From Haloarcula japonica DSM 6131 (lineage in GTDB: Archaea; Halobacteriota; Halobacteria; Halobacteriales; Haloarculaceae), in NCBI RefSeq assembly GCF_000336635.1, contig NZ_AOLY01000040.1, positions 1 to 64,000 of the forward strand: a stretch of 64,000 nucleotides of DNA, written 5' to 3'. The first letter of the stretch is position 1, and each line of letters begins with the position of its first letter. Position numbers and translations under genes: made by a program. Below the pieces are notes generated by a model, which had not been told where the DNA came from, searched no databases, and saw nothing but the letters and a program-made list of their open reading frames with translations. Of this stretch, positions 27,291 through 35,635 are shown one piece after another.

Positions 27291-27563
27291 ATGCAACTGA
27301 ACATCCTCGCCCTAACCACAATCAAGACAGTGATTCTGTTTTGTGGGACCATACTGACATGGCTCACGTACAAAGCCTACCGCCGAAAGAAATCATCTCA
27401 CTTGCGGGCCCTTTGTCTGGGAATCGGTTTTATTACGACTGGCACTCTGCTCGCCGGAAGTGCTCATCAGCTCTTCTCTCTGCCAGTCGTCGAAAGCGCG
27501 ATCATCCAGAGTAGCTTCACTGCCGTCGGATTCGTGATGCTCATGTACTCACTGCACTCTTGA
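27291..27563 (+). CDS. Small three-helix membrane protein
   Basis: A 90-residue protein with three hydrophobic segments (about 5-25, 41-62 and 68-88) and a basic loop YRRKKSS after the first. The pattern of KT..L..G..L..L..KAYRRK followed by LGIGF..TG...AG resembles small haloarchaeal membrane proteins often encoded beside helix-turn-helix genes, for example the DUF7521 type. That assignment is from memory of the pattern. No function is known. A TATA box about 30 bases upstream supports the start. Confidence 0.6.
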   Translation: MQLNILALTTIKTVILFCGTILTWLTYKAYRRKKSSHLRALCLGIGFITTGTLLAGSAHQLFSLPVVESAIIQSSFTAVGFVMLMYSLHS

Positions 27564-27666
27564 CGGCTTGGCTCCAGCACAGCGAGGCCCAATTGGACCC
27601 AGTAGTTGACCGCTTAGAGAGAGGAAATAGTCCGGTAGGCGTCCAAGTAAGCCTCACCAGGCCAGC

Positions 27667-27795
27667 CTACTGAGACTGTGAACTCCGCTCTTTGAGATCA
27701 AGCAAGCGCCCACACGAGGGGCAATTCTCGTCAACGATCGTTACCTGTGTATCGCAGTCCGGACAGTACTCCCGATAACAGGCTGGGTCACCCAT
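27667..27795 (-). CDS. Zinc-ribbon mini-protein
   Basis: A 42-residue protein with two CxxC pairs (CPDC and CPSC, 13 residues apart), a typical haloarchaeal zinc ribbon. The ATG at 27795 gives a compact zinc finger; an in-frame ATG at 27858 would add 21 unrelated residues. Such small zinc-finger proteins are common in haloarchaea and some affect swarming, biofilm or stress. It faces away from the molybdoenzyme operon. Confidence 0.6.
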   Translation of the reverse strand: MGDPACYREYCPDCDTQVTIVDENCPSCGRLLDLKERSSQSQ

Positions 27796-27985
27796 AGGCA
27801 ACCGTTTGTTGGATACTAACAAAACGATTTGGTTGACAGTCAGATTCAGTTCAAACAATAGGCCCGTTTTCGCCGAATATCTTCGTGCCCTGTCTCACCA
27901 ATTGAGAACCTGTGGTATTGTTCATTTAGCAAAGGCCGTGGGTCCCACGTATGCAGATACGCGCTGTCCAACGGAGTGATGCCAA

Positions 27986-30900
27986 GTGAAACTGTCACGG
28001 CGCGACTTCCTGACCGCGGCGGGTGCGGGGACGGTCGGCGCGCTCGCCGAAGGAGCATGGGGTGCAACACAGTCCACGGAACCGATAACGAGCGTGGACA
28101 ACCCGCTCAAGTCCTATCCGAACCGGGACTGGGAGCAGGTGTACCACGACATCTACGCCTACGACGAGGTGGACTGGACGGTGTGTCACCCCAACTGCAC
28201 CCAGTCGTGTGCACTGAACTTCTACATGAAAAACGGGGTCCCGATACGGGCCGAGCAGGTGTACCACAACGAGGAGCCCTCGGTCGGCCCGTCGGGCTAC
28301 GAGGACGCCGGCGTCAGTCAGCACTGGAACCCCCGCGGATGCATGAAGGGGTTGTCCCTACACCGCCGGACGTTCGAACCGTCCCGCATCAAGTACCCGA
28401 TGGTTCGAAAGGGGTGGGACCCCGAGGACCCCAATCCAGAAGGACGGGGCGAGGACGAGTTCGAGCGCGTCTCCTGGGAGGAGGCTATCGACCTCATCGC
28501 GGAGAAGATGGCGAACTTAGAGGACAACAAGCGGTTCCACATCTTCAACGCCATCAAAGCCGACGGACTGTTCACCCGCCACGGTTCGGGTCGGCGACTC
28601 GCGTCTGTTTTCGGCGGCTGTGAGTGGACCGAGTACGACTGGTACGCCGACCTCCCGCCGGGCCACGTCATCACGACCGGCTACCAGACCTCCGACTCCG
28701 ACGCCGTCGCCTGGCGGAAGGCCGACTACACCATCATCCAAGGGAAGAACCTTATTCACAACAAACTCGCGGACAACCACTTCCTGCAGGAGACCCGCGA
28801 GCGCGGCGGGAAGATGGTCGGCGTCTACCCCGACTACTCGCCGACGGTCCAGAAGTGCGACCGGTGGCTGCCGGTCCGCCCCGGGAGCGACCCGGCGTTC
28901 GCCCTGGGCATGGCGCACGTCATCATGGACGAGGAGCTGTACGATGCCGAGTTCATGCGGAAGTTCACGAGCCTCCCGCTGTTGATCCGGGAGGATACCG
29001 GCAAATACCTGCGCGCACACGAAGTGTTCGAGGACCACGAGGGGCCCCCAGAGGACCTCGATGAGCAGCACGAGCACAACGACTGGGGCGATTTCGTCGT
29101 GCTGGGCGAGAACGGCGAGCCGGTCCCAATGACACGCGAGGAGGTCGGCGAGGAGATGCCGACCACCCCGCAGTTAGACGTCGCCAGCGACGTGGCACTA
29201 ACCGATGGCTCGACCGTCTCCGTCAGGAGCGACTTCGCCCGCCAGCGGGACAACATCATCGAGAACTACGACCCGGAGACGGTCGAGGAAATCACCACGA
29301 TTCCGGCGGACAAACTCGCCCAGACGGCGCGGGAGTTCGCCGACGCCGAGAAGGGCCAGTGGTTCACCGGCGAGGGGATCAACCACTGGTTCCACTCCAA
29401 CGACGCGCTCCAGCGGGCGGTGTTCCTCGTTCAGGCGATGCTCGGGAACATCGGCGACGCCGGTCAGGGGTACTACAACTACTCCGGCCAGTACAAGATC
29501 GAGCTGCTGGACGGGTACCCCCACTACGTCAACCCCGACGGCAACGCCGCCCACGGGATGTATCCCGGCTACGCTTTCGCCTTCTTCGGCGGCGAGAAAC
29601 TCGACCCGCACGATATCCGGGGCGATTTCGACCGCGAGATGGACCTCGTGCCACAGGGCGACGCCGAGGAGCCGGTGATGCCGAAAAACGCGGGGTCGTA
29701 CACCATGTCCAAGCCGTCGATCCTGTGGACGATGAACTGCAACCTCCTGAACCAGACGAAACACCAGGAGCACGTCATCGAGAACTTCGTCAAACACCCC
29801 GACACGGAGAACGACCTGTTCATCGTCTCGGATATGCACATGACCTACTCCGCCCGGCACGCCGACATCGTGCTCCCGGTGCCGTCCTGGCTAGAGTGTG
29901 AGTACCCCGACATCACCATCGGTCCGGAGAACCCCTTCGTCCAGATGGACCACGGCGTGATGGACCCCATGTACGACACCAAGCAGGACGGGGAAGCCGT
30001 CGCGATGGTGGCCGAGAAACTGGACGAGAAGATCCCGCCGGCGGAGCGTAACGTCGACTCCTATCGGGCGTACTTCGAGGAGTTCCTGGATGAAGACGGC
30101 GACGTGACCAACTACATCCAGGATACCTTCGACCGCGGGATGACGACCCAAAGCATCGATGTCGAGGACCTGGAGGACGGGCCGGAACGCCTGGACCTGA
30201 AAACCTATCCGCGGATCCCGTTCTACTCGCAGGTCCACGAAGACCGGCCGTTCTACACGAAGACCGGCCGGATGGAGTTCCACAAGGAGGAGGACCGCTT
30301 CATCGAACTCGGTCGGGACGACATCGACCACGTCGAGAGCGTCGAGGGAACCCCCTACGGCGTGAACAAGAAGTGGGACGAGGCCAAGGACGAGGAGAAC
30401 CCGCTGTACCACGACGAGGGCAACCAGTTCTACTACAACACGCCACACCCGAAGTACCGAACCCACTCCTCGTGGGGGATGACAGACTGGAACCTCATCT
30501 GGGCCTCGCGTGACTTCGGCAGCGTCAGCGGCGATCCAGAAGGAACTGACCGCCTCGTCGACGACTTCTCGTTCCCCACCGGCGCCGGCGAGTCCGAAGA
30601 CGTCGCGCCGCTCGGTGAGGCGTTCGTCGAGATGCACCCGAGCGACGCCGAGAACATCGACGTGGAGAACGGCGACTACGTCCGCATCACGGGCAAGCGC
30701 GGCGACCTCGTCGTCAGGGCGATGGTCAGCGAGCGCCAGCGCCCGCGGTCGGCCGGCGACATGGGACAGCTGACGCTGTGGCACGGCTGGTGGCCCCAGC
30801 ACTTCCCCGACGACGAGGCCGACGAGGACAGCGTCAAGGGGTACAACACGATCACCAACATCTGGCTCGACCCGCTGCAGGAGACCGACGACCTCGTCCA

Positions 30901-31177
30901 CAAGGCGGTGTTCGGCGACCCGAACGTCTCCGACATCGTCGACGAGGACATCGCCTGGCACGGCGCGGAACTGGAGCACGGCTACGAGGAGACGGTGTGG
31001 GCCCCGACGGGGACCAACCGGGACGACCTCGTGGACGTCGAGAAGTACGAGGAAGCGGACTGGTGGCCCGGCGACGCCCGCCGGGACGACCTCGTCGAGG
31101 ACTACATCGGCGGGTCACTGCAGCCAAGCGGCAGCGGGAGTAGTACCGGCACGAAGACCCCAGGAGGCGATGACTGA
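27986..31177 (+). CDS. Molybdopterin oxidoreductase, type II DMSO-reductase family alpha subunit
   Basis: A 1063-residue catalytic subunit. The N-terminus SRRDFLTAAGAG is a Tat signal, so the enzyme works outside the membrane. The iron-sulphur FS0 site is Cys67-x3-Cys71-x3-Cys75 with Cys119 (RGCMKG). The overall sequence is nearest to NarG and to the type II enzymes (selenate, chlorate, dimethylsulfide, ethylbenzene): for example RFHIFNA, TIIQGKN, VGVYPDYSPTVQKCDRWLPV and DMHMTYSARHADIVLPVPSWLE. The molybdenum Asp is probably Asp237 or Asp239 in YQTSDSDAVAW. The start is GTG at 27986. Partner genes follow with overlapping ends. The substrate (nitrate, chlorate, selenate, DMSO or other) is not fixed by sequence. 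Confidence 0.9.
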   Translation: MKLSRRDFLTAAGAGTVGALAEGAWGATQSTEPITSVDNPLKSYPNRDWEQVYHDIYAYDEVDWTVCHPNCTQSCALNFYMKNGVPIRAEQVYHNEEPSVGPSGYEDAGVSQHWNPRGCMKGLSLHRRTFEPSRIKYPMVRKGWDPEDPNPEGRGEDEFERVSWEEAIDLIAEKMANLEDNKRFHIFNAIKADGLFTRHGSGRRLASVFGGCEWTEYDWYADLPPGHVITTGYQTSDSDAVAWRKADYTIIQGKNLIHNKLADNHFLQETRERGGKMVGVYPDYSPTVQKCDRWLPVRPGSDPAFALGMAHVIMDEELYDAEFMRKFTSLPLLIREDTGKYLRAHEVFEDHEGPPEDLDEQHEHNDWGDFVVLGENGEPVPMTREEVGEEMPTTPQLDVASDVALTDGSTVSVRSDFARQRDNIIENYDPETVEEITTIPADKLAQTAREFADAEKGQWFTGEGINHWFHSNDALQRAVFLVQAMLGNIGDAGQGYYNYSGQYKIELLDGYPHYVNPDGNAAHGMYPGYAFAFFGGEKLDPHDIRGDFDREMDLVPQGDAEEPVMPKNAGSYTMSKPSILWTMNCNLLNQTKHQEHVIENFVKHPDTENDLFIVSDMHMTYSARHADIVLPVPSWLECEYPDITIGPENPFVQMDHGVMDPMYDTKQDGEAVAMVAEKLDEKIPPAERNVDSYRAYFEEFLDEDGDVTNYIQDTFDRGMTTQSIDVEDLEDGPERLDLKTYPRIPFYSQVHEDRPFYTKTGRMEFHKEEDRFIELGRDDIDHVESVEGTPYGVNKKWDEAKDEENPLYHDEGNQFYYNTPHPKYRTHSSWGMTDWNLIWASRDFGSVSGDPEGTDRLVDDFSFPTGAGESEDVAPLGEAFVEMHPSDAENIDVENGDYVRITGKRGDLVVRAMVSERQRPRSAGDMGQLTLWHGWWPQHFPDDEADEDSVKGYNTITNIWLDPLQETDDLVHKAVFGDPNVSDIVDEDIAWHGAELEHGYEETVWAPTGTNRDDLVDVEKYEEADWWPGDARRDDLVEDYIGGSLQPSGSGSSTGTKTPGGDD

Positions 31178-32358
31178 TGGCACAAACGTACAATCCACAA
31201 CTCGGCCGCGAGCATAGCTACCCATACGAACACCGCGAAGAGGAGCGCGACTACCACTGGGGCATGGTCATCAACACGAACCGGTGTATCAACTGCAACA
31301 CCTGCTCCTTTGCCTGTAAGTCCACCTGGACCAGCGGCGAGGGCGAGGAGTACATGTGGTGGATGAACGTCGAGACCGAGCCCTACGGCGGCTACCCGAT
31401 GGGCTGGGACATGCGGCTGCTCGACGACCTGGAGGCCGACCAGACTATCTTCGACGCCGCCGAGAACGGCGAGCAGGTCCGCGGCTACATCGCCGAGAAG
31501 CAGGCCTGGGAGTACCCCGCGCTGGGCGACGACCAGGTCCACGGGGAGTACCCCGAGGGCGAGGTCGTCGAGTCAGACCTGGAGAACGACGAGTACCACG
31601 ACATCTGGCAGTTCTACCTCCCGCGGCTCTGTAACCACTGCAAGAACCCGGCCTGTCTGGCGGCCTGCCCGCGCAAGGCCATCTACAAGCGCGAGGAGGA
31701 CGGCATCGTCCTGCTGGACCAGGAGCGCTGTCGCGGCTACCGCCGCTGCGTGAAGGCCTGTCCGTACCACAAGCCGATGTACAACCCCGAAACGGGCGTC
31801 ACCGAGAAGCCGGTCGGCTGCTACCCCCGCATCGAGGAGGGGAACGTTCCCCGGTGTGTCTCCTCCTGCATCGGGAAGACGCGGCTCCACGGTAACATCA
31901 ACCGCGGGCCTGACGCCGGACCAGCGGGGGGCAAATCCTCCGCCGCGTCGGGGCGCTCGCCCATCAACTATCTCGTCCACTCCGACGAGAAGGTGGCCCT
32001 GCCGCTGTACCCGCAGTTCGGGACCCAGCCGCAGGTGTTCTACATGCCGCCGTACCACGTCCCGCCGGAGTTCCTGACCCAGATGTTCACGCCCAACACC
32101 GAGGTCAAGGAAAACGAGTGGCCGGGCGACACCTACGAGGAGTCGGTCCGCATCGTCCAGGAGCGGGCTCGCAACCCCAGCCACGAAGTGCTGGGCATCC
32201 TCCAACTGTTCGGCGCGACGACGCGGCTCATCGAGACCTACAACGTCAAGGAAAACCGCGTGAAGGGATGGGACCGCAACGGCGAGAAGGTCGTCGACGT
32301 GCCCATCGAGGAGCCCATGGAGGTCCGCGAGGGCGAACAGTGGACCAACCAGCCCTGA
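31177..32358 (+). CDS. Iron-sulphur beta subunit of type II molybdoenzyme
   Basis: A 393-residue protein with four cysteine clusters: CINCNTCSFACKSTW, CNHCKNPACLAACPRKA, CRGYRRCVKACPYHKP and CxxxC-type CVSSC. In the third cluster Tyr stands where an ordinary ferredoxin has Cys (CRGYRRC), which in NarH and its relatives marks a 3Fe-4S centre. It closely follows the NarH/SerB/PcrB/EbdB plan (WTSGEGEEYMWWMNVETEP). It carries electrons between the haem gamma subunit and the molybdenum site. The ATG shares a base with the alpha stop (TGATG). It lacks its own signal and would be exported with alpha. Confidence 0.93.
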   Translation: MAQTYNPQLGREHSYPYEHREEERDYHWGMVINTNRCINCNTCSFACKSTWTSGEGEEYMWWMNVETEPYGGYPMGWDMRLLDDLEADQTIFDAAENGEQVRGYIAEKQAWEYPALGDDQVHGEYPEGEVVESDLENDEYHDIWQFYLPRLCNHCKNPACLAACPRKAIYKREEDGIVLLDQERCRGYRRCVKACPYHKPMYNPETGVTEKPVGCYPRIEEGNVPRCVSSCIGKTRLHGNINRGPDAGPAGGKSSAASGRSPINYLVHSDEKVALPLYPQFGTQPQVFYMPPYHVPPEFLTQMFTPNTEVKENEWPGDTYEESVRIVQERARNPSHEVLGILQLFGATTRLIETYNVKENRVKGWDRNGEKVVDVPIEEPMEVREGEQWTNQP

Positions 32359-32368
32359 GGTGCGCACA

Positions 32369-33088
32369 ATGAAGAACACGCCACAACACCACACGCGACG
32401 TGCCGCGCTGTACGGGTTCGCCGCGACGGTCTTCCAGTACCCGGACGAGACCGTCATCGCCGATCTGCAGGACCAAGAGGTACAGGACGCCGTCCGGCAG
32501 GCCGGCGCTGCGCTCGAACTCGAAACTGAGGTCAACACGCTGCTGGACGCGCTGGACGGGGTTGACCGCGACTCGCTCGAACCGGCGTACAACCGACTGT
32601 TCGGCCTCCCGGGCGACGGGGGGACCTATCCGGTCGTCCCCTACGAGGCCCACTACACGACCGGCGATGAGGTCAACGAGAGCCAGCGCCGCATCGCCAC
32701 GGTCGTGGGCCTGCTGGAGGAGTTCGGGCTCGAAATCAGCGACGAGTTCGACGAGCGCCACGACCACGTCACCGTTGAACTGGAGCTGCTACAGGTGCTG
32801 GCCGCACAGCGGGCGGTCGCCCTCGACGGCGACGACGACGAGACGGCCGTCCGGCTCGCACGAGCGGGCGCGACGGTGCTGGACGAGCATCTCGGCAATT
32901 TTGTCCCTGCGTTCGCTCACCGAGTCCGGAAGACCGTCGACGGCGACGGCAGTTCCGACCGAGAGGGGCCCGAAGCGAGCACCGTCTACGCCGCCGCCGC
33001 GGACCTGGCGGCGGCCCTGGTCGAGTTCGACGAGGCGAGCCATCCCGACCCGGTCTCGCCCGGAACGGGGGTGAGAGCCGATGGTTGA
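32369..33088 (+). CDS. TorD/DmsD-family chaperone for molybdoenzyme
   Basis: A 239-residue all-helical protein (RRAALYGFAATVFQYPDETVIADL, then LEPAYNRLFGLPGDGG, VPYEAHYT) matching the TorD/NarJ/DmsD family, which holds the alpha subunit for cofactor loading and Tat export. The ATG at 32369 has a good ribosome-binding site (GAGGTG, seven bases away); a GTG at 32360 lies inside that site and is less likely. It overlaps the next gene by eight bases. Confidence 0.85.
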   Translation: MKNTPQHHTRRAALYGFAATVFQYPDETVIADLQDQEVQDAVRQAGAALELETEVNTLLDALDGVDRDSLEPAYNRLFGLPGDGGTYPVVPYEAHYTTGDEVNESQRRIATVVGLLEEFGLEISDEFDERHDHVTVELELLQVLAAQRAVALDGDDDETAVRLARAGATVLDEHLGNFVPAFAHRVRKTVDGDGSSDREGPEASTVYAAAADLAAALVEFDEASHPDPVSPGTGVRADG

Positions 33089-34106
33089 ACTCGACTACGA
33101 GGCGGCCCGGCGGGCGACAACGGCGACGGCGCTCGTTATGGCGCTGCTCGTCGCCGGCCAGATGGCCGTGGCGGCGGCCGTCACCGGCGGCCAGCAGCCT
33201 TTGGTCGCGACTGACGAAGTCCCACAGACCGCCGACAGCGACCGCTGGTCGGATGCCCCATCGCGGACCGTCTCGCTGTCGAAACAGCAGATGGCCGTCC
33301 CCTACGGCGGCGGGAGCATCGACGAGATAGAGGTGCAGGCGCTGACCAACGAGACCCACGTCGCCTTCCGTCTGACCTGGACGGACCCGACGAAAGACAC
33401 GAACATCCGGTCGCCGAAGAACTACAGCGACGCGGCGGCCGTGATGCTCCACAGCGGCGAGAAACCGCCGATCACGATGGGTGCCGGCGGCGACCCGGTC
33501 AACATCTGGTACTGGCGCTCGCAGTGGCAGTACGGGAATGACAAGAACGCGGAGTGGAGCAACGACATGTACGCCTACCCGAACCCGGACGAGGAGACCA
33601 AACCGGGGCTCGCGGCCGGGAACCCGCTGTCACAGAGCCAGTACGAGAACTACGGCCAGAACTACTACGCGGCCGGCTACGGGTCGCTGAGCAACGCACC
33701 ACAACAGAACGTAGACGCACAGGCCACTCGGAACGGTGACGAGTGGTCCGTCGTCTTCGTCCGGGAGCATACCGGCGAAGGCCAGCACGACGCGACGTTC
33801 TCACAGAACGAGACGATGTATCTCGCCTTCGCTGTCTGGAACGGCAGCGCCGACGAGGTCAACGGCAAGAAGTCACTGACGATGCAGTACAGCACGCTCG
33901 ACACGGAGTCCGGCGAACTCACCGCACCCGAGAGCGGGGGAAGCGGAGACAGTTCGAGTACAGGTTCAGGTAGCGCCGCCGGCGGGGGAGACTCCAGCGG
34001 TGACGGCGGTTCGGGCGGCAGCAGCAATCCGCTGTACACGTCGCTCGGGACGCTCATAGCGGCAACGGTCGCCGGCTGGACGGTCCTCTACTGGAGGCTG
34101 GCCTGA
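33081..34106 (+). CDS. Haem-binding gamma subunit, ethylbenzene dehydrogenase type
   Basis: A 341-residue protein with a signal or anchor helix at about 17-36, an extracellular domain, a Gly/Ser-rich linker (about 275-320) and a C-terminal helix (about 322-338). The domain matches the haem b gamma subunit of type II enzymes (EbdC, DdhC, SerC, PcrC): MGAGGDPVNIWYWRSQWQ supplies the likely axial Met, and NGKKSLTMQYS the likely Lys. Most bacterial gamma subunits are soluble; here the extra C-terminal helix fixes the complex to the outer face of the membrane. It receives electrons from, or gives them to, membrane carriers. Confidence 0.87.
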   Translation: MVELDYEAARRATTATALVMALLVAGQMAVAAAVTGGQQPLVATDEVPQTADSDRWSDAPSRTVSLSKQQMAVPYGGGSIDEIEVQALTNETHVAFRLTWTDPTKDTNIRSPKNYSDAAAVMLHSGEKPPITMGAGGDPVNIWYWRSQWQYGNDKNAEWSNDMYAYPNPDEETKPGLAAGNPLSQSQYENYGQNYYAAGYGSLSNAPQQNVDAQATRNGDEWSVVFVREHTGEGQHDATFSQNETMYLAFAVWNGSADEVNGKKSLTMQYSTLDTESGELTAPESGGSGDSSSTGSGSAAGGGDSSGDGGSGGSSNPLYTSLGTLIAATVAGWTVLYWRLA

Positions 34107-35020
34107 TGAGCTACGAGAACTGGAGCGCACGCGGTCGGACGCCGGGCGAGTCTGAGGCGGAGGTCCGCGACGCACTCGACGCCTCACGGGTCCGAACCCG
34201 GCAGGACGCCGCAATTGCGCTGGTCGATGCGGCGGAGTCCGGCCTCGACAGGGAGACCATCGACGCGCTGGGCGAGTGCGCACTGGACGACGACGACCCC
34301 GAGGTGCGGCAGTTCGCTATAGAAGCGCTTGGGGTCGCCGGGGCCGCGCCGGCCGTCGTCCGGCAGGCCCTCGACGACCCGGAGCCGTGGGTCCGAGCCG
34401 AAGCCGTCGTCGCCCTCTCGCGGGTCGGCGGCGACGCTAACCAGTTGGAGGGGGCGCTTGACGACGACAGCGGCTGGGTCCGACGGAACGCCGTCATCGC
34501 GATGGGCAAGCGCGGCGACGCAGACCAGTCGCTGCTGGTCGACTGCATCAAGACCGACCCCCATCCAGCGGTCCGTGAGTACGCAGCCCAGTTCCTCGGC
34601 GGCGTCGCCGAGGACGTGTCGGAGGCCGAGCGAATCCTGGCCGCGATGTTGGCCCGGGAGCCGAACGCCTTCGCCCGGGCGAAAGCCGCCGAGAGCCTCG
34701 GCGAACTCGCGACCGACCGGGCCGAGCAGGCGCTCGAAGCCCACGGCGTGACCGACCAGAGCGAGGACGTTGCCCGCGCGGCCAAGCAGGCGCTCGCGGG
34801 TGCCCGCGGGACTGATCCCGAGGAGCTAGATGTCGAAATCGGGCCGCCGTCTGCTCCCGGTAGCGGGCCGGACACACCTGCAGAGCAGTCCGTCGACGGG
34901 TACGATCCTGCCGGCTCCTTTGGCTCGGCCCGATCCGGGAGCGGGTCGCCGGCCCCCGGCGGCGCGCCCGGGTTCGAGCCCCGACGCGATCTGAACACCG
35001 ACCCGGAGGACAGGACCTGA
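34106..35020 (+). CDS. HEAT-repeat protein in molybdoenzyme operon
   Basis: A 304-residue acidic protein. Residues about 20-235 hold six or so HEAT/PBS-lyase repeats (DDDPEVRQFAIEALGVAG, DDPEPWVRAEAVVALSRVG, DDDSGWVRRNAVIAMGKRG and so on). The last 70 residues are Gly/Pro/Ser-rich and disordered. HEAT proteins are scaffolds. No signal peptide is seen, so it stays in the cytoplasm. The start overlaps the gamma stop (TGATG). The same kind of gene occurs in other archaeal type II molybdoenzyme operons, where an assembly role has been supposed. Confidence 0.85.
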   Translation: MSYENWSARGRTPGESEAEVRDALDASRVRTRQDAAIALVDAAESGLDRETIDALGECALDDDDPEVRQFAIEALGVAGAAPAVVRQALDDPEPWVRAEAVVALSRVGGDANQLEGALDDDSGWVRRNAVIAMGKRGDADQSLLVDCIKTDPHPAVREYAAQFLGGVAEDVSEAERILAAMLAREPNAFARAKAAESLGELATDRAEQALEAHGVTDQSEDVARAAKQALAGARGTDPEELDVEIGPPSAPGSGPDTPAEQSVDGYDPAGSFGSARSGSGSPAPGGAPGFEPRRDLNTDPEDRT

Positions 35021-35022
35021 CG

Positions 35023-35634
35023 ATGCCATACGAACTCGACTCGGCCGGAACGACAGCGGAACAGGGCGAAGACAAGTCAGAAAGCGACGATGGCGGCGGT
35101 CTCGAGTCATCGCTGGGCATGACGATTCCAGACGACCACGTCGGCGCGTTCGTCGCCGAAGCGCTGGAAGACCCTGAACGAGCGACGACTTGGGATGACG
35201 TCGTCGACACGATGGTCGCGCCAGCCGCACGGGACGCCTGGGCGGAGCTGAGCCCGGTCGAGCAGGCCACGGAAGTGCTCTCGAAGGCAGCCGAGTTCGA
35301 CCAGCGGGCCATCGAACACTTCGAGGCCGTCCCGCTGGACGGGGACCGCAGCGAGGCAGAGACGGACATCGACGAGGGCCTGCGGTGTCGACGCAACGCC
35401 GACACGTTCCGGGACGGCGTCGCCGCCGCCTACGGCGACGGGCGGCTCGACGACGAGGGCCTCGTCGACGCACTGGAGGCCGCGGAGTTCGACACCGAGG
35501 TTATCGCCGAGCGCGAGGACCTAATAGAGCGTATCGACAGCGTGTTCGAAATCGACTACCGTCCCTACGGCGGGACGCTGATGGATGATGACGACGGCCC
35601 CGAGCCGGATACCGAACACGGGGAGACGTGGTAA
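35023..35634 (+). CDS. Conserved operon protein of unknown function
   Basis: A 203-residue, strongly acidic soluble protein with a disordered N-terminus (1-30), a helical middle (HVGAFVAEALEDPERATTWDDVVDTMVAPAARDAWAELSPVEQ) and helical C-terminal part ending in an acidic tail. There are few cysteines (one, in LRCRRNADTF), so it is not an Fe-S protein. It lies two bases after the HEAT gene and one base before the Mrp gene, so it is a true operon member. I do not recognise the family; a role in assembly or maturation of the complex is inferred. Confidence 0.7.
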   Translation: MPYELDSAGTTAEQGEDKSESDDGGGLESSLGMTIPDDHVGAFVAEALEDPERATTWDDVVDTMVAPAARDAWAELSPVEQATEVLSKAAEFDQRAIEHFEAVPLDGDRSEAETDIDEGLRCRRNADTFRDGVAAAYGDGRLDDEGLVDALEAAEFDTEVIAEREDLIERIDSVFEIDYRPYGGTLMDDDDGPEPDTEHGETW

Positions 35635-35635
35635 T

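Noticed and set aside
29891-30979. 362-codon minus-strand frame inside the molybdoenzyme alpha gene
   Set aside because: Val/Asp/Arg-rich shadow of a well-supported gene, with no motif and no start site.
31573-32592. 339-codon minus-strand frame opposite the Fe-S beta subunit
   Set aside because: Shadow of the ferredoxin-type gene, with no recognisable domain.
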